Assembly (NCBI RefSeq): GCF_002368415.1
Contig: NZ_AP018290.1
Span: 9,229,717-9,293,716 of the forward strand
Direction of reading: 5' to 3'
DNA length: 64,000 bases
DNA from: Calothrix sp. NIES-4105
GTDB lineage: Bacteria; Cyanobacteriota; Cyanobacteriia; Cyanobacteriales; Nostocaceae
Below, piece after piece: positions 36,436-45,667 of this stretch. The position numbers and the translations under genes are program-made. Position 1 is the stretch's first letter. The number at the start of each line of letters is the position of its first letter. Below the pieces are notes generated by a model. It ran no database searches. It saw only the letters and a list, made by a program, of their open reading frames with translations, and had not been told where the DNA came from.

Positions 36436-37461
36436 TTACATACTATATCCAAATACTTTATCAAATTTGACGGCGCCGTCGCTAAGAATGGAAACTTTTT
36501 CTTCGTCTAAAAGTTTACTTTCGATCAGGGTTTGCATTTTGCTTCGGAACTGTGAGTAATTTTGTCTTGTTTGCGGTTGGATGTAGGTGACAGGGTTTGC
36601 TGAGTCGGTGATACCTTTGATTAGTTCATCTATTTCTGGTACTTGGTACTTCCAGTCTGTGTCAAATGCTTCGATAAGTAGTCGAATTAAAACAATTCGG
36701 AAGCATTCGTCTTCAAATGGTGTTTTACTTTTTTGAAACCAACGATAAGTACAGATGACATAATTAAAGTGAATGAATCCCCATTCTCGCTGGTGATATC
36801 TAATTAGGTCTGGTTTAGTTTGACATTGCGGAAACAGAGTTGTGTCGAATGTGTGCAATACACCCGCAATTTCACCATCATGACCTCGATGTTGCCAAGG
36901 TTGAAAATTTCTTACCCAGTCTACGTTTAACATCATTTCCCATGTTGCTGTCAGATGTGTAAGCCCCTGCTCTTTATACCAACTATCCCACACAGGACTG
37001 ACCCCAAGACATGCTAAATTTTCTGATTCGCAAGTCTCGTAGTGAGTCTTCATGAATGTATCTTCGGTAATAAACAAGTCAGCATCATGTAAAAGTGCAT
37101 GTTTCGTTCGAGTTGCATTCACTCCACGCACCAGTTGCAACCAGTGGTTGTTATGAGGATTGTTTTGGTAACGAGAAATGAGTTGTTCCAGGGGGTTGGG
37201 ATTGATTAACCGAATTGGATGGTAGTATTTATCTTGCCAGTTCGTAAGCAATTCACCGAAACCTGGCACAAACTGGTCGGGAATTACAAGTGTTTCAACC
37301 AAACCATCCGGTTTCTGAGTTGAACAAATTTCTAGAGCAATTTTAAGAAAAACGGGTAAGTCTCCCGGAACAGGTAGTAAGATTGTGTAGCCTGAGATTT
37401 CATCAATTGGTTTATCCCAATGTGAATATTGCAACTTCCAAAGAGATGCTGTTTTTAACAT
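36436..37461 (-). CDS. Glycosyltransferase-like protein, GT-A type (unclassified)
   Basis: The 341-residue protein has a Rossmann-like start (YTILLPVPGDLPVFLKIAL) and a DxD-type site, LLHDADLFI, near residue 128, that would bind the metal and nucleotide sugar. The C-terminal region has many aromatic residues and no membrane span. I cannot assign a CAZy family. It lies about 50 bp downstream of the flippase gene on the same strand and so probably acts in the same polysaccharide pathway. Confidence 0.65.
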   Translation of the reverse strand: MLKTASLWKLQYSHWDKPIDEISGYTILLPVPGDLPVFLKIALEICSTQKPDGLVETLVIPDQFVPGFGELLTNWQDKYYHPIRLINPNPLEQLISRYQNNPHNNHWLQLVRGVNATRTKHALLHDADLFITEDTFMKTHYETCESENLACLGVSPVWDSWYKEQGLTHLTATWEMMLNVDWVRNFQPWQHRGHDGEIAGVLHTFDTTLFPQCQTKPDLIRYHQREWGFIHFNYVICTYRWFQKSKTPFEDECFRIVLIRLLIEAFDTDWKYQVPEIDELIKGITDSANPVTYIQPQTRQNYSQFRSKMQTLIESKLLDEEKVSILSDGAVKFDKVFGYSM

Positions 37462-37513
37462 GATATTTTAAAAGCATGTGTTTCAGTAGGGTTGCCAATG
37501 GCGACCTTACGGT

Positions 37514-38869
37514 TTATTGAAGAAAAATCTTGAATGGACTTCCTAAACCAATAGAGGTGCGAATCAAAACTAATAATGTTACCATCCCCACAAATATTGC
37601 TGTTGCTTGAACATCTTGAATGAGTGAGAAAAACTTTTCACGCCATAATCCATAAAGGTTGGCAAGGTACAATGGAAAGTCTGAAAGCGCAATTATAACG
37701 ATTACTCCTAATGTTCCTTGTGTGGTAAATGCTAAAGGCATACCGATACTAATCATTAGAAATCTAAGCAAATTACTTTGTGCTGCGTACATTGGCTTCC
37801 CTACCGCTAGTAAAGCCGGACTTGTTGTATAAAATAGGACTGAGAACCAAATTCCACAACAAAGTATTGGCATCATCCATGTTGCTTCTATGTATCTTTG
37901 GTCATACAGTTTGCCTATGATTAAGTCACCCGTATTTACAAGCATTGCTAATAAAACTGCACTTCCAAATACTATTAACCGACGCTGACGAAGGATTTTT
38001 GCCCTCAGCGTTTCTCTTGGTAAGTCAGTCTGGTTTGATATCGTTGGAAATATGACTCGGTAGCTTAAATGTTTTATAACTTCGCGCGGCATGTTGGCTA
38101 ATGTCGCGGCTATCGTGTAAACCCCCACTAATTGAAATGAAAGCAACCTACCTAATATCAATCGGTCTGCTTGCTCCGCTAAAAACATTAGCGCTGTAGC
38201 AACGAACATCCATCTACCAAAAGATAGAAGCTCTTTAACTACTGTTTTATCCCAAGTCAATTTGGGTTTTTGAGGTATTAGAAAGTAAGTACCAATCGCA
38301 CGAATTGTTCCTCCTAATAGTCCACTAATCGCAAATGCCCATAAGTTACGAAGCCACCAAGCTAAGAATATCAGTGTTATAAGCGAAAGTGTCTGAACGA
38401 TAAAGTCGAAAATAATTAATTTACCAATTTCCATGCGCCGATTTAGTAGCGCTGGCGCCGGCGAAGCAAACCCCAAAATGATTGACGTTAGTCCCATTAT
38501 CGGTACTAACCATAACAGTCGAGGTTCTTTGTAGAACATCGCTGCGGGATAGGTAATAAATAAACAAATCAACCAGACCCAAAACCCACGGGTAATTTGT
38601 AGTGTCCACGCTGTGTTAAAAAATTCCGGTTCTTCACCACGCTTGTTCTGAATAATACTCTGACCGATACCAAGGTCTGAAAATAATTCAATACCCATCA
38701 AAAGTGTGTTTACTACTGCCATTAACCCAAAGTACTCTGGTACTAATAACCGAGTCAAAATAATATTGCCTATCAACCGTGCAAATTGACTGGCGCCATA
38801 ACCAAAGATTGTCCATACTGCACCACGGATGGCAAGCTTTTTTAGAGTCGGTTTTTTAAGGGTTGTCAT
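37514..38869 (-). CDS. Wzx-like polysaccharide flippase
   Basis: The 451-residue protein has about twelve membrane helices and opens with LAIRGAVWTIFGYGASQFARL and ILTRLLVPEYFGLMAV, the usual start of PST-type (Wzx) lipid-linked oligosaccharide transporters. It should flip undecaprenyl-linked repeat units to the periplasm. A glycosyltransferase gene ends 8 bp before its start, so the two are an operon. The C-terminal helices end near the stop without a cytoplasmic tail. Confidence 0.9.
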   Translation of the reverse strand: MTTLKKPTLKKLAIRGAVWTIFGYGASQFARLIGNIILTRLLVPEYFGLMAVVNTLLMGIELFSDLGIGQSIIQNKRGEEPEFFNTAWTLQITRGFWVWLICLFITYPAAMFYKEPRLLWLVPIMGLTSIILGFASPAPALLNRRMEIGKLIIFDFIVQTLSLITLIFLAWWLRNLWAFAISGLLGGTIRAIGTYFLIPQKPKLTWDKTVVKELLSFGRWMFVATALMFLAEQADRLILGRLLSFQLVGVYTIAATLANMPREVIKHLSYRVIFPTISNQTDLPRETLRAKILRQRRLIVFGSAVLLAMLVNTGDLIIGKLYDQRYIEATWMMPILCCGIWFSVLFYTTSPALLAVGKPMYAAQSNLLRFLMISIGMPLAFTTQGTLGVIVIIALSDFPLYLANLYGLWREKFFSLIQDVQATAIFVGMVTLLVLIRTSIGLGSPFKIFLQ

Positions 38870-38877
38870 GAGAGTAT

Positions 38878-40122
38878 CTAATGCGTTACTGGCTGTAATT
38901 GCTGCTGTTGGATTTCGATGTTATTTTGGTTGTCAGCAAGTAATGCTGCTAACTTATAAGCTTCAGTAGTGACGTTATGTTGCTTTCTTACCGTTACAAC
39001 TCCTTGGACTCCCATTTGCATTAAGGTTTCAGCAGGAAGAACTAAAACTTTTTTAATCGCAGCAACTAAAGCTTCAACTGAACCTGCCGGTACTAACCAG
39101 CCATTAACATCAGATTGAACAAGTTCTGGAATACCCGCAACGTAAGTACTAATGACTGGGCGCCGAAGTGCTAATGCTTCCATCAGCACAACTGGCAACC
39201 CTTCAGCAAAACTTGGCAAGATTAAAGCACGAGCATCCTCTATATAGTGTTGCACTTCAGTACCAGTTGCCCATCCCGTAATTTTGACGCAGTTGTGCAA
39301 ACCATAATCTTGGATAATCGTTTCAAGTTGACTTCGCATCTCCCCATCTCCAACTAAAGTCAACTGTAAATCCCATCCCTCATCACGAAGTTGCTTAATC
39401 GCTTCTAATAATAGGATTTGTCCTTTCTGTTCGCATAACCTTCCTACACAAACTAAATTATTCACATTACGAATATTCGTTTGCGGTTGGTCAAAATAAT
39501 CATCATCAACCCCACAGCGAATTATATGGATTTTTTGCCATTGCTCGTAATCACACCAACGATACAACTGACTTAAACCAAAAGAGCAAATCGCAATCAC
39601 GAACTTGGCACGATTTATCTTTTCTGTTAAGGCAATATTAGACGCGCGGTCAAACTCTTCGGGACCATGAACTGTAAAACTATATTCTGGACCACCCATT
39701 ACATGACATAACATTGCCACAGTAGTCGAATTAGTTCCGAAGTGGACGTGAAGATGAGTTGCTTCACATGAGTAAAGCCAACGTTTAAGCGTACAAGCTT
39801 CTGCTAGATAAATAATATGACGCAAAAGTCCTGCATCAGACTTTATACCCACCTTGAGTGCGACATACAAACCAGAAAGAAATGAAACTGGCTTTACTAT
39901 CGCACTAACTAAGCTCAATAATAAGCCCCATACTCCGACATCTAATATTACCCGCGTTTTCTTATATTCAAGCTTGTCTTCTGGGTCTACTAATTCAGAA
40001 AAAGAAGAACGTATTGAAAATCGAGTTACTGATAAACCAGCCGCTTCAAGCGCCGATATTTCACGTCGAATGAAGCTATGACTTACCTTCGGGTATTGAT
40101 TGACCAGGTATGCTATTTTCAT
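38878..40122 (-). CDS. Glycosyltransferase, GT4, colanic-acid-type
   Basis: A GT-B enzyme of 414 residues starting MKIAYLVNQYPKVSHSFIRREI. The donor site is FAEGLPVVLMEALALRRPVI (about residues 311-330), followed by GIPELV, typical for the GT4 family. A middle segment, FTVHGPEEFDR, is the acceptor-side glycine/histidine motif. It is 8 bp upstream of the flippase gene. It probably adds one sugar of the repeat unit; the sugar is unknown. Confidence 0.9.
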   Translation of the reverse strand: MKIAYLVNQYPKVSHSFIRREISALEAAGLSVTRFSIRSSFSELVDPEDKLEYKKTRVILDVGVWGLLLSLVSAIVKPVSFLSGLYVALKVGIKSDAGLLRHIIYLAEACTLKRWLYSCEATHLHVHFGTNSTTVAMLCHVMGGPEYSFTVHGPEEFDRASNIALTEKINRAKFVIAICSFGLSQLYRWCDYEQWQKIHIIRCGVDDDYFDQPQTNIRNVNNLVCVGRLCEQKGQILLLEAIKQLRDEGWDLQLTLVGDGEMRSQLETIIQDYGLHNCVKITGWATGTEVQHYIEDARALILPSFAEGLPVVLMEALALRRPVISTYVAGIPELVQSDVNGWLVPAGSVEALVAAIKKVLVLPAETLMQMGVQGVVTVRKQHNVTTEAYKLAALLADNQNNIEIQQQQLQPVTH

Positions 40123-40534
40123 TTTTGCTTTATGGAGCCAGAATATTGCAATTGGTTAGTATGTGTGTGCCTAAACCAACTGTGTAGGCGCCGTGAGTAG
40201 AAACTTTGTAATGACTGTCTTGATAACCGACAGTTCTACATGCTAAGGAGCATATAAACTGCAAGAAACTGTACTATTTATTAGTAAAAGTAATATTTTT
40301 CCAGAGCAAAATCAACTACTTATGTGAAGTTAATCTTTAAATTCATGTTTTTTTTGTAAAGTTACTGTAAAGATGACTGTAAAGTTTCGGAATTAGCCTT
40401 TTTTTTGATGTTCTTAACATATGTTTCTCATTGAGGTGTATGGTTGCTTTACATAAATTTACTATTTGTAACCTCTATCTGAATGCAGATATCAAAAATG
40501 TAGAGACGCGATATATTGCGTCTCTGCTAGAAAG
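40123..40534. other. Intergenic region with GAGACGC hairpin
   Basis: AGAGACGC at 40502-40509 pairs with GCGTCTCT at 40518-40525. Downstream of the GT2 gene (minus strand) it could be a terminator; the same motif appears at 59471-59500, so it is also a dispersed repeat. The operon promoter for the GT4-flippase genes must lie within the preceding AT-rich part. Confidence 0.5.
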
Positions 40535-41533
40535 TTAAGATGTGGCATTTTTATATTCAACCAAGGTTGATTGACGTTTGAGTAAGCGTGACAGGTGAAA
40601 TTGAATTTGACCTTGTACTTGGGGAAATTTACTCAGTACGCAGTTTATAGCGTATAATGTAGCGTCTTGTGACTTAAAAGAGCGCGTTTTTCCATATTTA
40701 TAAATTCGATAGATTAATAGTATATAAGCCAATACCAGCAGTAGTAAGCTGATACCCGAAGTTAAAAAGCTAGTAGTGACTGCAATTAGCGGTAATACTA
40801 AACCCCATAACCAAATGCTGCGAGACTCTCTCACCCAGTACCGCTCAGAATTATGACCATGCATCCGAGCTCCTTGTGCGTATGCATGACCCGCGCGTAG
40901 TGAACGCTTCCACCATTGTTTTATATTTGTAATTTGAGCGTCGTGCAGCGTCATTTCTTCATCAAGACGCACTATCTTACCTCCTAGCGCGCGCAGTCGC
41001 AAGCATAATTCTGGTTCTTCTCCAGCTATTAAAGATGGATTAAAACCTCCCACTGCTTTAAATGCGCTCACACGCATCATCGAGTCACCACCACAAGCAT
41101 TTGTTTCTCCGATTGGTGTATCCCACTCGATATCGCACAGCCGATTGTAAACTGAATCGTTAGGAAACTCTTCACGGCGCCGACCACACACCACTACAAC
41201 CTGTTCCCAAGCTTTTAAATAGTCTGCTGCAATATTAAGCCAAGATGGCATTATTTGACAGTCTCCATCTACAAACTGAACGTACTCGAGATTTGGCGCC
41301 AATTTCATTAACATTTCAAACCCAGCATTACGAGCGCGCGCGGCAGTAAACGGAATTGATAAATCAAGTGTAATAACATGAACTCCGAGCGAAGTAGCCA
41401 TTGCCACACTATCATCAGTTGAACCAGAATCGACATATACTACAATCACTCCTTCGGATATCACCGAGCGTAAACACTGCTGGAGACGTTTGCCTTCATT
41501 TCTTCCAATTACTACCACCCCTATTGATTGCAT
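40535..41533 (-). CDS. Glycosyltransferase family 2
   Basis: The 332-residue protein begins IGVVVIGRNEGKRLQQCL, with VYVDSGSTDDS (nucleotide-binding Asp) and VQFVDGDCQI, which is the DxD motif. GGFNPSLIAGEEPELCLRL supplies the expected catalytic Glu region. Two C-terminal membrane helices (SIWLWGLVLPLIAV and LLLLVLAYILLIY) anchor it to the membrane. It probably elongates the polysaccharide repeat unit. Confidence 0.9.
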   Translation of the reverse strand: MQSIGVVVIGRNEGKRLQQCLRSVISEGVIVVYVDSGSTDDSVAMATSLGVHVITLDLSIPFTAARARNAGFEMLMKLAPNLEYVQFVDGDCQIMPSWLNIAADYLKAWEQVVVVCGRRREEFPNDSVYNRLCDIEWDTPIGETNACGGDSMMRVSAFKAVGGFNPSLIAGEEPELCLRLRALGGKIVRLDEEMTLHDAQITNIKQWWKRSLRAGHAYAQGARMHGHNSERYWVRESRSIWLWGLVLPLIAVTTSFLTSGISLLLLVLAYILLIYRIYKYGKTRSFKSQDATLYAINCVLSKFPQVQGQIQFHLSRLLKRQSTLVEYKNATS

Positions 41534-41812
41534 ACCAAAATCCCTTACTACACAGAACCATCAGACAATTATCAAGTATTCTCCACACTCAGGAAGAAGG
41601 ACAATACCCCTTGGACTCTATCATGTTTCCATATTTTTACTTTTACACCTATCTCCGCAGAAATAATTAAGTGTTTATTTTTTAGCAATTAGCCTTTATA
41701 CTTAAAACATCATACTCAAGATAGATAATATTACACATCTTAGAAAAAATAATATTTTTACGCGAAATAATCAATATTTTGAATTTAAATTCTATTCTCA
41801 ATAAGGTATAAA

Positions 41813-42805
41813 ATGGACACAACGCAAACCACTTTTGTTTGTTGTATTGAATCTGGCTGGCTTGAAGCACAAACGCTACGTATGATTGAAAGTCTACGTC
41901 GCTGGGGAGGTCGTTATGCGGAGGCACCTGTATACGCTATCACACCCCGTTTTGGGGCGCCTATCTCTAAGAGTACACGTCTAAAATTGGAACAACTTCA
42001 GGTTCAGTACATTAGTTTTATAAATAAACATAAATATTCTTGGAATAAGTTTTTGAATAAACTTTTATCTTTAACAACAGTTGAAAAAATAGCTAAAACT
42101 GAATATATAGCCTGGTTAGACAGTGATTTACTAATCGTTGATGAACCTTTGGAATTTATAATGGACTCGGATAAAAGCTTTCTGGCTTGTCCCTCTGACA
42201 AACTTAGTAACGCAACAGGAGGAACAAACGACCCAAATGAACCTTACTGGCGTGAGATTTGTAAATGTGTTGGTCTAGATATAGAAGCTTTACCTTGGAT
42301 AAACAGTGAACCAGAGCATTTACCAATCCGTTTCTGCTTTAATAGTGGTGTTTTTATTTATCGTCGCAGCACAAATTTTGCTCAATATTATTTAGACACT
42401 TTTACACGGTTGTGTGATAGCCATATTATATCTAATCAATCAGGTCTTTTTTTCAACGACCAACTGGCATTAGGATTGACTGTTGCAAAAGTTGGAATTC
42501 CTTGGGACACGCTTTCGTATTCACACAATTTTGCTATTGGCTCAGTTGTTCCACCTGCATGGTACAATCCAGAACATCTTCAAACTGCCAAAATTATTCA
42601 CTACCATGATGCAATGTGGCCTCAGTTTTGGGACACTTTCTATAAGTCTGTTAATGATAGCCATCCTGCGGTTGGAGAATGGTTAGCGCCACTTGGTTCT
42701 ATGAAAACCTCTTCGAGTATTGGGGCGCGCGCGATGAAGAAGATGCTAGATTTGATTAGGAAGCGAAAAGAAGTAGCTTATTGTAAACTTTGCCAAAGCT
42801 ATTAA
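41813..42805 (+). CDS. GT-A glycosyltransferase (GT8-like DxD)
   Basis: The 330-residue protein has YIAWLDSDLLIVDEP (DxD near residues 103-105) and FNSGVFIYRR, an arrangement seen in GT8-like and related enzymes. HYHDAMWPQFWDTFYKS near the C-terminus supplies a histidine that often binds the metal. It is on the plus strand, opposite to most of the cluster, with its partner 42809 immediately downstream, so these two form an inverted two-gene operon. Confidence 0.75.
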   Translation: MDTTQTTFVCCIESGWLEAQTLRMIESLRRWGGRYAEAPVYAITPRFGAPISKSTRLKLEQLQVQYISFINKHKYSWNKFLNKLLSLTTVEKIAKTEYIAWLDSDLLIVDEPLEFIMDSDKSFLACPSDKLSNATGGTNDPNEPYWREICKCVGLDIEALPWINSEPEHLPIRFCFNSGVFIYRRSTNFAQYYLDTFTRLCDSHIISNQSGLFFNDQLALGLTVAKVGIPWDTLSYSHNFAIGSVVPPAWYNPEHLQTAKIIHYHDAMWPQFWDTFYKSVNDSHPAVGEWLAPLGSMKTSSSIGARAMKKMLDLIRKRKEVAYCKLCQSY

Positions 42806-42808
42806 TAA

Positions 42809-43876
42809 ATGCAATCCCAACAATTGAAAAACAGTTTTACCTCTTTGCCTTACCCCGTCACGTTTGTATGTCGCTATTTAGAAAAATGGCCTGATTTATT
42901 ATCCAACGATATCCAGCATCTACCTGACCCCAACACAATTCCTGAACGAATTATTACGAATGAGGAATGCTGGATTATTATGACTTATTTACACCTGAAG
43001 CGAAGAAACCTCAATGTGCATTTATCTAACCAATTTGTTAAAGGTTCTATATGTATTGCAAGCGCTTTAGATTTTGGAATTAAGCAAAAAACTTTTTCAT
43101 CTTTTGTTGTCGGTTGTCGTTCGGATGGTCCAAAACCTGCTTTGTGTGATATTGCAATTGTTCAAAATCAAGCAAATATCAAGTCAATTACAGATATATT
43201 TATACCCCACTGGCCACAACCAGGTTTAATCAAACGAGACAGCGCGCGTAAAAATCGTATTAGTAATATTGTTTTCAAAGGTTCCGAAATTAATCTATAT
43301 GAGTCATTTCGCTCACCAGAGTTTATTCAAGAACTAGAGAATCTTGGCATCAAGTTACAAATTAATGGTTTATATAAAGATAAACCAGTACAATGGCATG
43401 ATTACAGCGAAGCTGATTTAGTTTTAGCTGTACGCGACTTAACTGAAAAAGATGCTTTAGTCAAACCCGCGAGTAAGTTAATCAACGCTTGGGCAGCAGG
43501 GGTACCAGCACTTTTAGGACCAGAACCAGCTTTTCAAAACTTACGACAATCGCATCTTGATTATATCGAGGTAAAAACTCCTACTGAAGCACTTTCATCA
43601 ATTCGGCGCCTTCTTAATGACCCTAGTCTTTACGAACAAATGGTAATCAACGGTCAAAAACGCGCGGTTGAATTTTCATGTGAACAAATAGCAATGCGTT
43701 GGCATGAAGTTTTGTCTACACAAGTTGCTTCATCATATTCACACTGGTGCAAGCAGAGCTATTTAAATCGAATTGGTAATTTTTTCGTGCGAGCAATTAA
43801 TCAGAAACTAGCAGTACGGGAAGCTGACTACCATCGCGCTCATGGATATCGTCCCATCTCTAATAGGTGGACTTAA
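42809..43876 (+). CDS. GT-B glycosyltransferase, divergent GT4-like
   Basis: The 355-residue protein starts 3 bp after the previous stop, so translation is probably coupled. A C-terminal segment KPASKLINAWAAGVPALLG corresponds to the donor-binding region of GT-B enzymes, with a glutamate shortly after. The N-terminal half is poorly conserved. Substrates are unknown. Confidence 0.65.
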   Translation: MQSQQLKNSFTSLPYPVTFVCRYLEKWPDLLSNDIQHLPDPNTIPERIITNEECWIIMTYLHLKRRNLNVHLSNQFVKGSICIASALDFGIKQKTFSSFVVGCRSDGPKPALCDIAIVQNQANIKSITDIFIPHWPQPGLIKRDSARKNRISNIVFKGSEINLYESFRSPEFIQELENLGIKLQINGLYKDKPVQWHDYSEADLVLAVRDLTEKDALVKPASKLINAWAAGVPALLGPEPAFQNLRQSHLDYIEVKTPTEALSSIRRLLNDPSLYEQMVINGQKRAVEFSCEQIAMRWHEVLSTQVASSYSHWCKQSYLNRIGNFFVRAINQKLAVREADYHRAHGYRPISNRWT

Positions 43877-43890
43877 TTTGCAACGGATAC

Positions 43891-44458
43891 AACGGATGTA
43901 ACGGATAGGTTATTTTAAATAAATAGAACTTGTTTGTAACCAATAACTCATCCGTTACATCCTAGAGTCATCCGTTGCCACTCTTTTTCCCTAGCGATAA
44001 AGCTAACATTACATATAATGTCCAATCAATATTGGTCTTAAACAACATTAAGCTTTCAGTCATATTGTTCATGAAAAAAAAGATTAGAACGGATGTAACG
44101 GATAGGTTATTTTAAATAAATAGAACTTGTTTGTAACCAATAACTCATCCGTTACATCCTAGAGTCATCCGTTGCCATTTTTCCCTAGCGATCAAGCTAA
44201 CATTACATATAATGTCCAATCAATATTGGTCTTAAACAACATTAAGCTTTCAGTCATATTGTTCATGAAAAAAAACATTAGAACGGATGTAACGGATAGG
44301 TTATTTTAAATAAATAAGTAGTCAGACAAAATTAATTACACAAAATTGGGCTTAAATCCCCTGCCCAGCCTAGAAAGCAACGTGTAATTATTTCTGTCCA
44401 GGTACTTAGAACTTGTTTGTAACCAATAACTCATCCGTTACATCCGTTGATCATCCGT
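43891..44458. repeat. Tandem 194-197 bp units carrying copies of a polymerase gene 3' end
   Basis: Units begin at 43891, 44088 and 44282, each starting AACGGATGTAACGGATAGG. Each contains an AACTTGTTTGTAACCAATAA spacer, ATCCGTTACATCC repeats, and about 105 bp that encode a remnant of the C-terminus of the Wzy-like gene on the minus strand (FFFMNNMTESLMLFKTNI). The third unit contains the real gene end. A 90-bp element sits inside unit three. Confidence 0.8.
44317..44406. mobile_element. 90-bp MITE with 25-bp inverted repeats and TA target duplication
   Basis: The element begins AGTAGTCAGACAAAATTAAT and its right end is the complement of AGTACCTGGACAGAAATAAT, so the ends are imperfect 25-bp inverted repeats. 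It is flanked by TA at 44315-44316 and 44407-44408. The two other tandem units show the empty site (AAATAAATAGAAC), which proves insertion with a TA duplication, as for IS630/Tc1-mariner-type transposases. Confidence 0.85.
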
Positions 44459-45644
44459 TGCCATTTTTCCCTAATGATAGTGCTGATGTTATGTATAGTG
44501 TCCAATAAATATTGGTTTTGAACAACATCAAGCTTTCGGTCATGTTGTTCATGAAAAAAAACATTAGAAAGGCTAAATACCACATTCTATATGGCGCCTT
44601 AGTCGCATAAGCTAGTTTCAAGGCTCTGAAGTAAGCGATTAAAAAACTAATTGCAAACAATACAATGCCAATCAACCCAACGTCAAGAGCTAAGTCTATA
44701 AATCCATTATGCCCATGTGGAGGAATAAAACCAGGCGCCACAGCTTGACCTGCTTCTAATGCATATGAACTACCAGGTGCCCAAAAAGCACCACGTCCAA
44801 AACCTAGTAAAGGTCTATCCATTAGTCGGGTTATGGCAATACCCCACATTGGTGTTCTTCCTGTTAATGTTGGATCTCTACCAAGAGCTGTTAAAAGTTC
44901 TGTCCAGTTAGTTAAAACGACGGTGAGTGCTGCACCAACGACTAATATAACTAAATCTAAAAAAATAATCGCGGTTTTACTTGCCAAACGAAAATAACGG
45001 TAGAAAAACAAAATCAAAAATAATAATGCTGTAACTACTAGCGAGGTTTTTGACGTTGAGAGCAACATGAGTATTATCCCAAACACCAAACCAGTCCATT
45101 TATAGATTTTTTGTAGCTGACTACCGTTAGTAGGTAACAATAAAAACGTAAATGAACTGACTACCATTATTGCTCCTAGCAAGTTTTTATACCCGAATAC
45201 CCCTTTCCAGGCGCCTGGGTGGTCGCTACCATGAATGGCAAGTGTAGGCATTACAACAGCTGCAACCAAACTCATTAATTCCCCAATAAAAAAAGCAATA
45301 CCTAGTGTTTCTACTTGCTCTTTGACTGTAAAGCGTGCGGCAATATACAAACCAAATGCAGTCATCTGTAAAATTTCACGACTGTCTTTCATCGTGCTAA
45401 CAAATACATCTGACCATAAAAACGATACAAATGCGATTATACTCAGAAAAACTAAGAATATATCTGATTTTATTACCCGTAACGAATCTTTCCAGCGTAA
45501 ACAAGCTAAAACAGTTGCACCACCCCAAACGATATATCGTAGCAGCGTAATTGGCGCCCCTGGAAATAATTCTGAAAAAGCTCCAGAAAAAAATAACACC
45601 CCGATAATGACAAATATTTTTTCAAAAATCGTAATATTAAACAC
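44451..45644 (-). CDS. Wzy / O-antigen ligase-like polymerase
   Basis: An integral membrane protein with about ten helices. The characteristic large loop TGRTPMWGIAITRLMDRPLLGFGRGAFW, followed by PPHGHNGFIDLALDVG, marks the O-antigen ligase/Wzy family. The open frame extends to a TTG at 45707, but GTG 45644 avoids overlap with the preceding glycosyltransferase stop (45668) and leaves the first helix intact; either is possible. It should polymerise flipped repeat units in the periplasm or transfer the polymer to an acceptor. Its 3' end has been tandemly duplicated downstream. Confidence 0.85.
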   Translation of the reverse strand: MFNITIFEKIFVIIGVLFFSGAFSELFPGAPITLLRYIVWGGATVLACLRWKDSLRVIKSDIFLVFLSIIAFVSFLWSDVFVSTMKDSREILQMTAFGLYIAARFTVKEQVETLGIAFFIGELMSLVAAVVMPTLAIHGSDHPGAWKGVFGYKNLLGAIMVVSSFTFLLLPTNGSQLQKIYKWTGLVFGIILMLLSTSKTSLVVTALLFLILFFYRYFRLASKTAIIFLDLVILVVGAALTVVLTNWTELLTALGRDPTLTGRTPMWGIAITRLMDRPLLGFGRGAFWAPGSSYALEAGQAVAPGFIPPHGHNGFIDLALDVGLIGIVLFAISFLIAYFRALKLAYATKAPYRMWYLAFLMFFFMNNMTESLMLFKTNIYWTLYITSALSLGKNGNG

Positions 45645-45667
45645 AGTATTAATCAGAGTATAAGTGT

